Source: Desulfovibrio sp.
GTDB lineage: Bacteria > Desulfobacterota > Desulfovibrionia > Desulfovibrionales > Desulfovibrionaceae
Length of the DNA stretch: 64,000 nucleotides
Direction: 5' to 3'
NCBI RefSeq assembly: GCF_034006445.1
Contig: NZ_JAVESS010000001.1
Coordinates: 310,001 to 374,000 of the forward strand
Numbering within the stretch: the first letter of the stretch is position 1; each line of letters opens with the position of its first letter. The notes beneath the pieces were generated by a model. That model was not told the origin of the DNA, did not search any database, and saw only the letters and a list, made by a program, of their open reading frames with translations. This document shows positions 1-8,906 of this stretch, piece by piece. Made by a program: the position numbers and the translations under genes.

Positions 1-1059
1 TATTTCAGCAGCCAGCGCAAGCGCCCGCTCCCTCGTGATCCGCAACGCATCGCGCTCATCACATCTCCTACTGGAGCGGCCATTCACGATTTTCTTGAAC
101 TGGCGCGCACACGCGGCAGCGGTTCGCGCATCCGCCTGTTTCCGGCTCTGGTGCAGGGGGCGGAGGCCGCTCCGGCCATTGTGCGGGCGCTGGCCGAGGC
201 CAATGCCCAGGATTGGGCGCAGGCCATCGTGCTCGTGCGCGGCGGCGGCTCTCTGGAAGACCTGTGGGCCTTCAATGAAGAGTCTGTGGCCCAGGCCATA
301 TTTGAGTCCCGCCTGCCCGTTCTGGCTGGCATTGGGCATGAGGTGGACGTTACCCTGGCGGACATGACTGCCGACATGCGCGCGGCAACGCCAAGCCACG
401 CGGCCCAGTTGCTCTGGCCTTTGCGGATGGAACTGCACCAGCGTGTGGATGAAACCTGGGCAGCCCTGCGCCGCGCCATGGAGCGCCGTCTTGAAGGGGC
501 AGGGCAGGCCCTGCGCGAATGCGAAAAAGCCTTGTCCTGGTTTTCGCCGCAGCGTCACCACGAACGCCTTTATGAACGCCTTGCCAGCCTGGAGGCGGGG
601 TTGGTGCGCTCTGGTCGGTACTGGCTGGATGACAAGGCGCGGAAAGCCGATTTTCTGGAACGTGCCCTGCGCAGCGCCCTTGGTACAGAAAAATTGGATA
701 CCCTTGATGCGCGGCTGGAACAGCTTGCCGCCCGGCTGCATGCGGCTTTGCCGCGACTTGTGGCCGACAAGGAGCGGGCGCTGCAACACGGCATACAGCA
801 CTGGCAAAGCACGGCTCGGGGCTATGTCACAGAGCAGTTGCGGCGCCTTGAAACCCTGACCATGGCTCTTGAGGCGCGCGATCCCCTGATGCCGCTCACG
901 CGGGGCTATGCTCTGGTCAGCACGCCTGAGGGCCTTGTGCGCTCGGTTGATCAGGTTCCTTCCGGAACCAGTATAGAAGTGCGTCTGGCCGACGGCAGCC
1001 TGTCTGCCGTGGTGAACGGCGTGCGACGCCGCCAAAGTCGCAATGTGGAGGAATCATGA
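1..1059 (+). CDS. xseA: Exodeoxyribonuclease VII large subunit (5'-truncated by window edge)
   Basis: The reading frame is open from base 1 to the stop at 1059, so this is the C-terminal ~352 residues; the N-terminal OB-fold lies outside the window. The family's ITSPTGAAI-type block is near residue 20, followed by the VRGGGSLEDLWAFNEE block and GIGHEVDVTLADMTADMRAATPSHAA, all typical of the XseA catalytic core. The remainder is coiled-coil-rich, as expected for the part that binds XseB. The protein degrades single-stranded DNA together with XseB, whose gene lies about 1.2 kb downstream. The stop overlaps the next gene's ATG (ATGA), indicating translational coupling. Confidence 0.96.
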   Translation, partial: YFSSQRKRPLPRDPQRIALITSPTGAAIHDFLELARTRGSGSRIRLFPALVQGAEAAPAIVRALAEANAQDWAQAIVLVRGGGSLEDLWAFNEESVAQAIFESRLPVLAGIGHEVDVTLADMTADMRAATPSHAAQLLWPLRMELHQRVDETWAALRRAMERRLEGAGQALRECEKALSWFSPQRHHERLYERLASLEAGLVRSGRYWLDDKARKADFLERALRSALGTEKLDTLDARLEQLAARLHAALPRLVADKERALQHGIQHWQSTARGYVTEQLRRLETLTMALEARDPLMPLTRGYALVSTPEGLVRSVDQVPSGTSIEVRLADGSLSAVVNGVRRRQSRNVEES

Positions 1060-2078
1060 TACAGCGGTTGCATACTATACCACGACGTCAGGACAGACGT
1101 GCGACAGAATCCGTGCAGAGGTCGGCCTTCATGCCGGTGTTGATTCTGGCTTTTTTCTCATTGCTGCTCTTGTATCCGCTTGGGAATATTTCTGCTTTTG
1201 CCGCCCCTCAAGTAAAGCTTGAAGCACCCGCCACAGTGGCCAGAGGCGACGCTTTCGTGGCTCTGGCTGTCAGTGAAGAACCTGTGACGGCCTTCAACTT
1301 CAAGTGGATGGGCAAGAGTTACGCCGCCACGGCCGTTGCCGCCGCGCAGGCTCCCGGCGGGCCGCAAAAATGGCAGGCCGTCATGCTGCTGCCTGTGCCT
1401 CTTGATGCCAAGGAAAATGAGTTCACACTCTCGGTGACCCCCATTGCAGGCCATGTAGGCAGCAAAAAGCCTGCTGCTGACCAGCAGGCGGCGACACTTG
1501 GCATTGGCGTGTATGATAAAGAGCGCCCGGTTCAGAAGCTCACTGTGGACAAAAAGTATGTTGATCCGCCAGCGGCGCAAATGGAGCGCATCAAGGCCGA
1601 CAGGGAGCTTGTGCGCAAAACCCTTGCCGCATACTTGCCCGAACGTCTCTGGACGCTGCCTTTTGATCGGCCCGTTCCCGGTGACGTTTCGAGCCTTTTC
1701 GGCCTCAAGCGGGTATTCAACGGCCAACCGCGCGGTTTGCACCGTGGACTGGACCTGCGCGGCACAGAGGGAACGCCCATTGTGGCCTGCGCGGATGGCA
1801 GGGTGGCCCTGACGGGTGATTTGTACTTCTCGGGCAATGTGGTGTACATCAATCACGGCGAAGGGGTCTTTACGGCATACCTGCATATGTCCAAAATTCT
1901 GGTCGCAAAGGACCAGATGGTGCGCAAGGGCGAGGTCATAGGTCTTGTGGGGGCCACGGGCCGCGTCACAGGGCCACATTTGCACCTCTCGCTTCTGGTG
2001 CAGGGCGTGTCGGTGGATCCGCAGCCGCTTCTTCAGGCCCCTCGTGCCAATGGCGGGGTCGCCCCCAGAGCAGAGTAA
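1056..2078 (+). CDS. M23 (LytM-type) metallopeptidase, exported
   Basis: 340 aa. A basic N-terminus followed by a hydrophobic segment at residues ~26-47 ending near AFA looks like a Sec signal or anchor. The C-terminal third carries the LytM zinc-peptidase motifs: HRGLD (His229, Asp233) and GPHLH (His308, His310), with the YFSGNVVYINHG and TAYLHM strands between. Such enzymes cut peptidoglycan cross-bridges in the periplasm, or act as activators when degenerate; here the metal and catalytic residues are present. The start overlaps xseA by ATGA, so it is co-transcribed. The exact substrate is not known. Confidence 0.9.
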   Translation: MIQRLHTIPRRQDRRATESVQRSAFMPVLILAFFSLLLLYPLGNISAFAAPQVKLEAPATVARGDAFVALAVSEEPVTAFNFKWMGKSYAATAVAAAQAPGGPQKWQAVMLLPVPLDAKENEFTLSVTPIAGHVGSKKPAADQQAATLGIGVYDKERPVQKLTVDKKYVDPPAAQMERIKADRELVRKTLAAYLPERLWTLPFDRPVPGDVSSLFGLKRVFNGQPRGLHRGLDLRGTEGTPIVACADGRVALTGDLYFSGNVVYINHGEGVFTAYLHMSKILVAKDQMVRKGEVIGLVGATGRVTGPHLHLSLLVQGVSVDPQPLLQAPRANGGVAPRAE

Positions 2079-2263
2079 CTTTGAGAATATACATTCTCAG
2101 AGTTTAAAGCGCGCTTGTTTCGGCGTTTAACCGCGCAGCCAAACTGCGCTTACGCCTCCGTAGCAAACGTCTGCTCACGCAGCCGTCAGAGCAGTTTGAA
2201 AGGTAGATTGCTCCACTGCCGTGACCAGCCCCCACAAGCCCCTCAAAAGGGAAAGTAGACTGT

Positions 2264-2548
2264 ATGAGCGCCAAGACCGATAATCTTTTTGAAAAAAAAC
2301 TGGCCCGCCTTCAGGAAATTGTCGCCGCGCTGGAATCCGGAGACTTGCCTCTGGAAAAAGGCATGGCCCTGTATAAAGAAGGCGCGGGATGTGCGCGGTA
2401 CTGTCGGCAGCAGCTCGACAAGGCGCGACACGAACTGGAGGTCTGGCAGGACGGTCAGGCCCGGCCCATGACAGGTCAGGGCGTCCAGGGAGGGGAAGCG
2501 CCCGGTTCGTACCCCGACGATGAAGCTGAAGAAGCCGAAGAAGCGTAG
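2264..2548 (+). CDS. xseB: Exodeoxyribonuclease VII small subunit
   Basis: 94 aa, usual family size. The N-terminal ~65 residues match the XseB helical pair ([20 protein letters not shown], then [11 protein letters not shown]), which packs on XseA. The C-terminal tail is acidic and Gly/Glu-rich (EAEEAEEA) and probably disordered. A 185-base leader with short inverted sequences separates it from the M23 gene, so it may have its own promoter. It is followed after 12 bases by ispA, a xseB-ispA-dxs order common in proteobacteria. Confidence 0.95.
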   Translation: MSAKTDNLFEKKLARLQEIVAALESGDLPLEKGMALYKEGAGCARYCRQQLDKARHELEVWQDGQARPMTGQGVQGGEAPGSYPDDEAEEAEEA

Positions 2549-2560
2549 GAGGCTTGACAG

Positions 2561-3457
2561 GTGATGATGCCAGTATCCCGGATGAAGGAACTTTTGCGTG
2601 AACGTGGGCACATGGTGGAGACCTGTCTTGCGGTCGCTTTTGACGGTCGGCCCATACCGCCACGCCTCAGGGATTCGATGCAGTACAGCCTTCAGGCCGG
2701 GGGCAAGCGCCTGCGCCCCGTACTCTGCCTGAGCACTGCGGCCCTATGTGGGCTGCCCATTCAGGATGCTCTGCCTTTTGCTTCGGCCATCGAGATGGTG
2801 CACACCTATTCGCTCGTGCATGACGACCTTCCCGCCATGGACAATGATGATTTACGACGCGGCAAGCCCTCAAACCACAAGGCTTTTGACGAACCCACCG
2901 CCATTCTTGCCGGTGACGGTCTGCTTACCGATGCCTTTTTGCTGATGTGCCGCAGTCCCGTGGCTCCTCCCCGTGTTTTGCGTGCCGTGGGCGAACTGGC
3001 CCTGGCCGCTGGCTCGTCCGGCATGGTGGGCGGGCAGGAATGGGACATGATATTTACCGGCAAGGCCGAGATCTCGCTTGAGGAATTGCGCGGCATACAC
3101 GCCATGAAGACAGGCGCGCTGCTTCGGGCCTCCTGCGTGTGCGGGGCCATGCTGGCCGGGGCTTCAGACGGGGATCTTGCGGCCATTGGTTCCTATGGCG
3201 CGTCCCTGGGTGTTGCCTTTCAGATAGCTGATGATATTCTTGATGTGGTGGCGGACACTGCCACGCTTGGCAAGCCTGCGGGCAGTGATGTGGCCCAGGG
3301 CAAAAAAACCTATCCCGCCTTGCTGGGACTCGATGCAAGCCGGGCGCTTGCGCAGGAGCAGGCCGAGACCGCCAAGGCTGCTTTGGCCTCCTTCAGCGGG
3401 CAGGAAGCGGAATTTTTACGTGCTTTGGCCGAATACACGGTCAACAGGGCGGCCTGA
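2561..3457 (+). CDS. ispA: Geranylgeranyl/farnesyl diphosphate synthase (polyprenyl synthetase)
   Basis: 298 aa. Condenses IPP with allylic diphosphates to C15-C20 prenyl diphosphates for quinones and undecaprenyl-PP. The first Asp-rich motif (LVHDDLPAMDNDDLRRG) is near residue 85 and the second (DDILD) near residue 222; GGKRLRPVL near the N-terminus is also diagnostic. The first codon is GTG at 2561 with ATG codons at 2564 and 2567; AGGAGG at 2547-2552 is best spaced for the GTG or the first ATG. Two bases after its stop region dxs starts, so the two isoprenoid genes are coupled. Confidence 0.93.
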   Translation: MMMPVSRMKELLRERGHMVETCLAVAFDGRPIPPRLRDSMQYSLQAGGKRLRPVLCLSTAALCGLPIQDALPFASAIEMVHTYSLVHDDLPAMDNDDLRRGKPSNHKAFDEPTAILAGDGLLTDAFLLMCRSPVAPPRVLRAVGELALAAGSSGMVGGQEWDMIFTGKAEISLEELRGIHAMKTGALLRASCVCGAMLAGASDGDLAAIGSYGASLGVAFQIADDILDVVADTATLGKPAGSDVAQGKKTYPALLGLDASRALAQEQAETAKAALASFSGQEAEFLRALAEYTVNRAA

Positions 3458-3458
3458 T

Positions 3459-5471
3459 ATGCTTGATGCGCAAAAAACAGCAATGCCGATCGACTTCTCT
3501 GGGAATAAGCAGGGGGTAAATGTGGCTGAAGCAGGTCATGCCGGGCGGGGTCTTTCCCATAATTCGCCGCAGGCAGAACCGCACGGTTCGCTTTTGGACA
3601 GTATTGAGCGTCCTTCGCAGTTGGGGAGCATGAGCGAAGCCCAACTGCAGCAACTGGCCGGAGAAGTGCGGCAGCGCATTATTGATGTGGTTTCGCGCAA
3701 CGGCGGTCACCTCGCCCCTTCGCTGGGGGTTGTGGAACTGACACTTGCGCTCCTTTCCACGTTTAATATTGAAAAAGACAAGCTCGTGTGGGATGTGGGC
3801 CATCAGGCCTATGCGCACAAACTGCTCACGGGGCGGGCGCATCAGTTTGACACCCTGCGCACCTTCGGCGGCATTTCAGGCTTCCCGCGCATGGCCGAAA
3901 GTCCTTATGACCACTTTGGCGTCGGGCACTCCTCAACATCCATTTCCGCCGCCCTTGGCATGGCCCTGGCCCGTGACCTTTCGGGCCTCAAGCACCATGT
4001 GCTGGCCGTTATTGGCGACGGCTCACTGACTGCAGGCGAAGCTTTTGAAGGGCTTAATCTGGCCGGGCATATGGGGCGGCGACTCATTGTGGTGCTCAAT
4101 GACAATGAAATGTCCATTTCACCCAATGTAGGCGCGCTTTCACTGTTTTTAAGCCGTACCATGTCCCGGCGCTGGGTGCGACAGGCCCGTAAGGAAGTGC
4201 TCAACTTCCTGCGCTCCATCCCGCGCATAGGTCAGAAACTGGCCTTGTATGCCCTGCGGGGCGAGGGGAGTTTCAAGTCGTTCTTTACGCCTGGCATGCT
4301 GTTTGAGGCTTTTCGTTTCAATTACATTGGCCCGGTTGACGGGCATGACCTCACAAGCCTGCGCCGTCATCTGCAAATGGCGGCGGCTGTCGAGGACGGC
4401 CCCGTGCTGCTGCATGTGCGCACGCAAAAAGGCAAGGGCTATGCCCCTGCGGAAAAAAATCCGACCCTCTATCATGGCGTCGGGCTGTTTACGCCTGAAA
4501 CAGGCGAGCCCGTACCCTCAACGGCCAAGGTGCCGTCTTTTACCGGAATCTTCAGCAAAACGCTGATAGAACTGGCTGAAAAAGATAAAAGAATCATCGC
4601 CATTACGGCTGCCATGCCGGAAGGCACCGGCACGGACAGCTTCAGGGAGCGGTTCCCCGATCGCTTTGTGGATGTGGGCATTTGCGAGCAGCACGCTGTA
4701 ACCTTTGCCGCTGGTCTTGCCAGCCAGGGGTACCGTCCGGCGTTGGCCATTTATTCCACCTTTCTTCAGCGCTCTTATGATCAGGTGGTGCACGACGTCT
4801 GTATCCAGAACCTGCCCGTTACCCTGTGCGTGGATCGTGCCGGTCTTGTGGGCGAAGACGGGGCCACACACCACGGAGCCTTTGACATCGCCTATTTGCG
4901 GCATATCCCTCAAATAAGCCTGCTGGCGCCCCGTGATGAAGATATGCTGCGCCACTGTCTTTTTACCTCGCTCAACCACGACGGCCCCTGTGCCTTGCGG
5001 TATCCCAGAGGCGCGGGTTTTGGCGTTCCCCTGGACGGGCTGCCGCGCCTGCTGACCCCCGGCAGGGGAGAGGTGCTGCAGGACGGCGAAGGCATTGCCA
5101 TCATTGCAGCGGGCAGCCGCGCTCATCCCGCCCTTGAGGCTGCGGCGCAGGTTGAAGAGGCTCTTGGCTTTCGGCCTCTGGTTTTTGACCCCATATGGCT
5201 CAAACCCTTGCCGCAGGAACAGCTTGCCACCATTGCAAACCGCTTTGACCGTATTCTTTTTGTGGAAGAGGGCGTGCTGGCCGGTGGTTTTGCATCGGCT
5301 GTGCTGGAATTTTATGTGGACAAAGGGCTCATGCGTGGCCAGCGGATCAAGCGGCTGGGGCTGCCCGACAGCTTTGTGGAGCATGGCAGCCAGTTGCGCC
5401 TGCGCGAGCTTGTGGGGCTGCGCACCAAGAATATTGCTCAGGCCATCATTGATCTGGCGAAGCAGAAATAA
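3459..5471 (+). CDS. dxs: 1-deoxy-D-xylulose-5-phosphate synthase
   Basis: 670 aa; makes DXP from pyruvate and glyceraldehyde-3-phosphate with thiamine diphosphate, the first step of the MEP isoprenoid route. Seen: GHQAYAHKLLTGR, FGVGHSSTSISAALGMA, the ThDP motif GDGSLTAGEAFEGLN through LNDNEMSISPNVG, and the transketolase central domain with VDVGICEQHAV and CVDRAGLVGEDGATHHG. The frame is open further upstream, but the ATG at 3459 immediately after the ispA stop is the natural start. The first ~45 residues are a poorly conserved extension, and an alternative ATG at 3483 is possible. Confidence 0.96.
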   Translation: MLDAQKTAMPIDFSGNKQGVNVAEAGHAGRGLSHNSPQAEPHGSLLDSIERPSQLGSMSEAQLQQLAGEVRQRIIDVVSRNGGHLAPSLGVVELTLALLSTFNIEKDKLVWDVGHQAYAHKLLTGRAHQFDTLRTFGGISGFPRMAESPYDHFGVGHSSTSISAALGMALARDLSGLKHHVLAVIGDGSLTAGEAFEGLNLAGHMGRRLIVVLNDNEMSISPNVGALSLFLSRTMSRRWVRQARKEVLNFLRSIPRIGQKLALYALRGEGSFKSFFTPGMLFEAFRFNYIGPVDGHDLTSLRRHLQMAAAVEDGPVLLHVRTQKGKGYAPAEKNPTLYHGVGLFTPETGEPVPSTAKVPSFTGIFSKTLIELAEKDKRIIAITAAMPEGTGTDSFRERFPDRFVDVGICEQHAVTFAAGLASQGYRPALAIYSTFLQRSYDQVVHDVCIQNLPVTLCVDRAGLVGEDGATHHGAFDIAYLRHIPQISLLAPRDEDMLRHCLFTSLNHDGPCALRYPRGAGFGVPLDGLPRLLTPGRGEVLQDGEGIAIIAAGSRAHPALEAAAQVEEALGFRPLVFDPIWLKPLPQEQLATIANRFDRILFVEEGVLAGGFASAVLEFYVDKGLMRGQRIKRLGLPDSFVEHGSQLRLRELVGLRTKNIAQAIIDLAKQK

Positions 5472-5472
5472 A

Positions 5473-5622
5473 GGAAACGCTGATTTATCCCGTTTGGCGG
5501 CGTTGCTTCACTTTTTTTGAAACAGTCGAGGACGGAAGAGTCCACTCCTGCTTGAAAAAAGAGCGCGCCTTGCCAAACGAAACAACTGCGCGTTTCCAAG
5601 AGGCTCTTTAATCAGCGCCTCC
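5473..5622 (+). repeat. MITE-like repeat A, copy 1
   Basis: A ~150-base element begins one base after the dxs stop. A near-identical reverse-oriented copy is at 7124-7265. The ends form an imperfect terminal inverted repeat (GGAAACGCTGATT against GGAGGCGCTGATT read inward from the other side), and internal blocks around GTTTGGC are also inverted, so the whole element can fold into a long hairpin. No protein is encoded. The rest of the dxs-tilS gap (5623-5814) holds repeat B and nothing else recognised. Confidence 0.75.
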
Positions 5623-5746
5623 TAAAGCAATTTTGACCTCCCTTTGCTCTGGCTGAAAATGCCGGAGTATGAACAGGATTACAGGGAAAAGAAGTCGTGA
5701 ATGGCTTCTTTTCCCTTTTTTACGCGCATGCTGCTTACGATAAAGG

Positions 5747-5804
5747 TTTTAGGGGGTGGGGGCGTGGGGGAGGCGACCCTTTTGCAAAAGGGTCCCTCCC
5801 CCAC
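5747..5804 (+). repeat. G-rich hairpin repeat B, copy 1
   Basis: TTTTAGGGGGTGGGGGCG followed by a GGAGGCGACCCTTTTGCAAAAGGGTCCCTCC hairpin core. The same element occurs at 13366-13423 (reverse) and 20519-20576 (forward). It sits 11 bases beyond the 3' end of the minus-strand tilS, between convergent genes, so it may act as a bidirectional termination or boundary hairpin; that role is inferred. Confidence 0.65.
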
Positions 5805-5814
5805 AAAATATTTA

Positions 5815-6921
5815 TCAGAAACGGCTAAAAGTAATACTGCCACCCTTGAGGTGCGCCACTATGCCGCCGGGCAATTGAAAGCGTGTGTTGCCGCGCCCCT
5901 GCGTAAGGGCTTCGTCCATGGCCAGCAGGGTGCTTGACCTGGCCTGGGCGGACGTTGATGGCGGCGACGCGGGCGCGCCTGTGGCGCCCATTGCCTTGTT
6001 GCCGGAGCAGACGTGTTGCAGCGCCCGCATGTATAGCCGCAGGCGGGCCGCCGGGTGCAGGGGGCGTAAGAGAGCACGGGGCAATGTCAATGCGGTAAGG
6101 GCTGACAGGCCGTCCTGTTGAACAGTCGTCGTTTCCTGCCAGGGATGGGCGGCAAGGGCGTCGTCCAGGGTCTTTTCCCAGTAGTCCCTGTCCAGGTTGG
6201 CCAATTGCCACATGTGGCCGAGGGTGCGATCCAGGGCAGGGTTTTCGACCCGCAGCAGGGGCAGGGCCTGAAGTCGTAGCCTGTTGCGCCGGTAGTCCAG
6301 GCTTTGGTTGCTGGCATCGTCACGCCAGTCAAGGTCGCAGTGCCGCAGAAGCTGTTTGAGAGCATCAGGGTCGCAGGCCAGCAGCGGCCGCAGCAGACAG
6401 CGCGCGTCGTCTCTGGCGGGCATGCCGCCAAGCGAGGGCCAGCCCGCACCACGGACAAGCCGCAGGATGATGTCCTCACTGAGATCCTGGCGGTGATGCC
6501 CCAGGGCGATAAAATGCGCGTTCCGGGCTATGCGTTCTTCTTCCAGCAGCGCGTAGCGCATGGCGCGCCCGGCTTCTTCCTCGCCCATATGGTGGCTGGC
6601 CGCAAAGCCCTTCACATCCACCGTGCGCAGGGTGCAGGGCATGCCAAGGGCCTGACAGACAGCATGCGCATGGGCCGCATCCAGTTCGGCTTCGGGGCGC
6701 AGGCCGTGGTTGATGCTCAGGGCTGAAAGGCGCAAGTCCAGGCGCGGAGCCAGAAGGGAGAGCACAAGAGCCAGCGCCGTGGAATCGGCCCCGCCTGAAA
6801 CGGCCAGCACAAGGCTTGCCCCCTTTGGCAGGGCTAGCTGGCGCAGGCAGAAGCGCTCGACTTCAAGACAAAGGAGCGCGGAGGCGCGGGGAAGGCTTTG
6901 CAGGCTTGGTATCTGGTTCAT
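5815..6921 (-). CDS. tilS: tRNA(Ile)-lysidine synthase
   Basis: 368 aa. Modifies C34 of tRNA-Ile(CAU) to lysidine using ATP and lysine. The PP-loop VLAVSGGADSTALAL is at residues ~37-51, then SINHGLRPEAE, the GHHRQDLSEDIILRLVRGAG block and RRNRLR, as in TilS. The C-terminal half is less conserved and shorter than in long TilS forms, so the C-terminal tRNA-binding domains are reduced. It is flanked on both sides by inverted copies of repeat A. The 200 bases upstream (6922-7123) hold no gene that I can recognise. Confidence 0.9.
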   Translation of the reverse strand: MNQIPSLQSLPRASALLCLEVERFCLRQLALPKGASLVLAVSGGADSTALALVLSLLAPRLDLRLSALSINHGLRPEAELDAAHAHAVCQALGMPCTLRTVDVKGFAASHHMGEEEAGRAMRYALLEEERIARNAHFIALGHHRQDLSEDIILRLVRGAGWPSLGGMPARDDARCLLRPLLACDPDALKQLLRHCDLDWRDDASNQSLDYRRNRLRLQALPLLRVENPALDRTLGHMWQLANLDRDYWEKTLDDALAAHPWQETTTVQQDGLSALTALTLPRALLRPLHPAARLRLYMRALQHVCSGNKAMGATGAPASPPSTSAQARSSTLLAMDEALTQGRGNTRFQLPGGIVAHLKGGSITFSRF

Positions 6922-7123
6922 GCTGTGCCCCGGTTGCGGGCCGCAACGGTCTGAGCGGGTGCGCGGCGGTGTGATTGACTTATTGCCCTGCCGGAACGGG
7001 CGGCGCAGAGCTGGTCTGACAAAGTGTGCTGCGCGAAGGTACAGATGGCGCGCGCCACACGGGAGGATTCACAGGCTCCGGTAGGGCATGAACGGTTTGG
7101 AACGACGCGCAAGCCGGTATTAG

Positions 7124-7265
7124 GGAAGCACTGACTAAAGAGCCTCTTGGAAACGCGCAGTTGTTTCGTTTGGCAAGGCGCGATCTTTTTTCAAGCAGGA
7201 GTGGACTCTTCGACTGTTTCAAAAAAGTGAAACAAGTCCGCCAAACGGTATACATCAGCGTTTCC
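7124..7265 (-). repeat. MITE-like repeat A, copy 2 (inverted relative to copy 1)
   Basis: The reverse complement of this stretch aligns almost base for base with 5473-5622, including the terminal GAAACGCTGAT and the block around GAGTCCACTCCTGCTTG. It abuts the stop codon of the minus-strand gene ending at 7266, just as copy 1 abuts the dxs stop. The copies thus follow stop codons in the direction of transcription of the preceding gene. Confidence 0.75.
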
Positions 7266-7601
7266 TCAGGTGGTGATGCCAAGGTCTGTCAGCATCTGCT
7301 CCAACCAGGCGATCATGCTGGCGCGCAGTTCGGGGCCGGCATAATGCACGCAATCGCACCGCATGCGGTTCTTGGCTCTTACGAGCAGTTCCATACGCAG
7401 GGAGTCTTCTTCAACTTCAAGGCCAAAAACGTGCGGGCCGCAGCTTTTGACATGTTCTTTCTGAACAGGGGAAAGCATTTCCACAGGAGCGGGCAGCCAA
7501 TAGAGGCCGTCCATACCGGATTCAAGCTCCATATCCTTGAGCGTGGCGGTTATCTTGGCAATTTCTTCGGGCGTGAGGTCATCAATGCCATACCAGCGCA
7601 T
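7266..7601 (-). CDS. Conserved small protein downstream of hemA
   Basis: 111 aa, acidic, no signal peptide or membrane segment. It begins MRWYGIDDLTPEEIAKI and has a CDCVHYAGPELRASMIAWLEQML stretch with two nearby cysteines. I do not recognise a named family. Its ATG shares one base with the hemA stop (TGATG), so it is translated in the tetrapyrrole operon and probably belongs functionally to it, though no activity can be read from the sequence. Confidence 0.7.
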   Translation of the reverse strand: MRWYGIDDLTPEEIAKITATLKDMELESGMDGLYWLPAPVEMLSPVQKEHVKSCGPHVFGLEVEEDSLRMELLVRAKNRMRCDCVHYAGPELRASMIAWLEQMLTDLGITT

Positions 7602-8893
7602 CAGTTTTCCTCCGAATAAATACAGCCTGTTTTGTCAAGGTTGAATATGCGTCGCATAACGCTGATGCGCGGGCCATTGCCCTCCTGCGACATGCCGCCG
7701 TGTTTCAGAAACATGATGGGATCGTGATTAAGTTTGCGCACCAGGGAGCTGGCCATGGCCTCCAGTGCGTTGCGGGTGTTGTCGTCCACCGGGCCAAGGC
7801 GTTTGAGGGTCTTGGCCAGTTCTTCTTCGGCAATGGCCTGGCTTTTTTTGATGAGGTCAACAATGGTGGGCTGCATATCCAGGCTGGCGAGCCATTTTGA
7901 AAAATACGCCACTTCCTCATTGACGATTTCCGTAGCCTTGGCCGCCTCATCGCGGCGGGTGGCCAGGTTTTCTTCCACCACTTCCCTGAGATCGTCGATG
8001 TCGTAAAGATAAACATTGTCCAGGCCGTTGACGTCAGGGTCGATGTCGCGGGGTACCGCGATGTCGATGAAGAACATGGGCCTGTTTTTACGGGCCTTGA
8101 GCGCAACGCGGATGTCGCGCGCGCGGATGATGGGCTCCTGCGAACCCGTCGAGGTGATGATGATGTCCACATCAAGCAGGTAGTGGGGCATCTGCTCAAA
8201 GGGGATGGCGCGGCCATTGAACTGCTTGGCCAGTTCCTGCCCTCGGGCGTGGGTGCGGTTGGCCACAAGGATCTCGTTAATGCCCGACTGAAGCAGATGC
8301 ATGGCAGCCAGTTCCGCCATTTCACCCGCGCCCACCAGCATGGCCTTGTGTTCCCGCATGTCGCCAAAGATGCGTTTGGCAAGCTCCACGGCGGCGTAGC
8401 TGATGGAAACCGCGCTGGAAGCCACCGCCGTTTCAGTACGTACCCTCTTGGCCACGGAAAAAGCCTTGTGCAGCAGCCTGTTGAGTATGACTCCGGTGGC
8501 GCGGCTTTTGACGGCCTTGCGGTAGGCGGTTTTCAGCTGGCCGAGGATCTGCGGCTCGCCAAGCACCATCGAATCCAGGCTCGACGCCACTGAAAACAGA
8601 TGCCGGACGGCTTCAAGGTTTTTATGCACATAGACGTAGGGCCGGAGGTCCTCAACGTCAGTTCCTCTGGCCTTGGCCCAGCTGCACAGTATCTGTTCGG
8701 CCATGTCGCCGGTGCCAGCAGCCAGGATTTCCACACGGTTACAGGTAGAAAGTATGACGCTTTCGCTCACTGCGCCGATACATGGCAATGCCCAGTGTTC
8801 CTCATCGCAATGGTTGGCCAGGGCGAAGCGTTCGCGCACGTCCACTCCGGCGGTGCGGTGATTCAGGCCCACAAGAAAGATATCACAGTCCAT
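7601..8893 (-). CDS. hemA: Glutamyl-tRNA reductase
   Basis: 430 aa. Reduces glutamyl-tRNA to glutamate-1-semialdehyde with NADPH, the first step of C5 tetrapyrrole synthesis. Seen: VGLNHRTAGVDVRERFA at the N-terminus, the catalytic Cys in STCNRVE near residue 50, the substrate block LGEPQILGQ, the Rossmann loop VGAGEMAELAA near 190, and a C-terminal helical dimerisation domain ending in KLNHDPIMFLK. It lies 13 bases after hemX and overlaps the next gene, in a sirC-hemX-hemA operon that feeds haem and sirohaem. Confidence 0.96.
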   Translation of the reverse strand: MDCDIFLVGLNHRTAGVDVRERFALANHCDEEHWALPCIGAVSESVILSTCNRVEILAAGTGDMAEQILCSWAKARGTDVEDLRPYVYVHKNLEAVRHLFSVASSLDSMVLGEPQILGQLKTAYRKAVKSRATGVILNRLLHKAFSVAKRVRTETAVASSAVSISYAAVELAKRIFGDMREHKAMLVGAGEMAELAAMHLLQSGINEILVANRTHARGQELAKQFNGRAIPFEQMPHYLLDVDIIITSTGSQEPIIRARDIRVALKARKNRPMFFIDIAVPRDIDPDVNGLDNVYLYDIDDLREVVEENLATRRDEAAKATEIVNEEVAYFSKWLASLDMQPTIVDLIKKSQAIAEEELAKTLKRLGPVDDNTRNALEAMASSLVRKLNHDPIMFLKHGGMSQEGNGPRISVMRRIFNLDKTGCIYSEEN

Positions 8894-8906
8894 AATTATG
8901 CCCGAG

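Noticed and set aside
3231..3458. N-terminal 76-codon extension of dxs
   Set aside because: Overlaps the end of ispA in another frame and has no DXS similarity; the ATG at 3459 after the ispA stop is the natural start.
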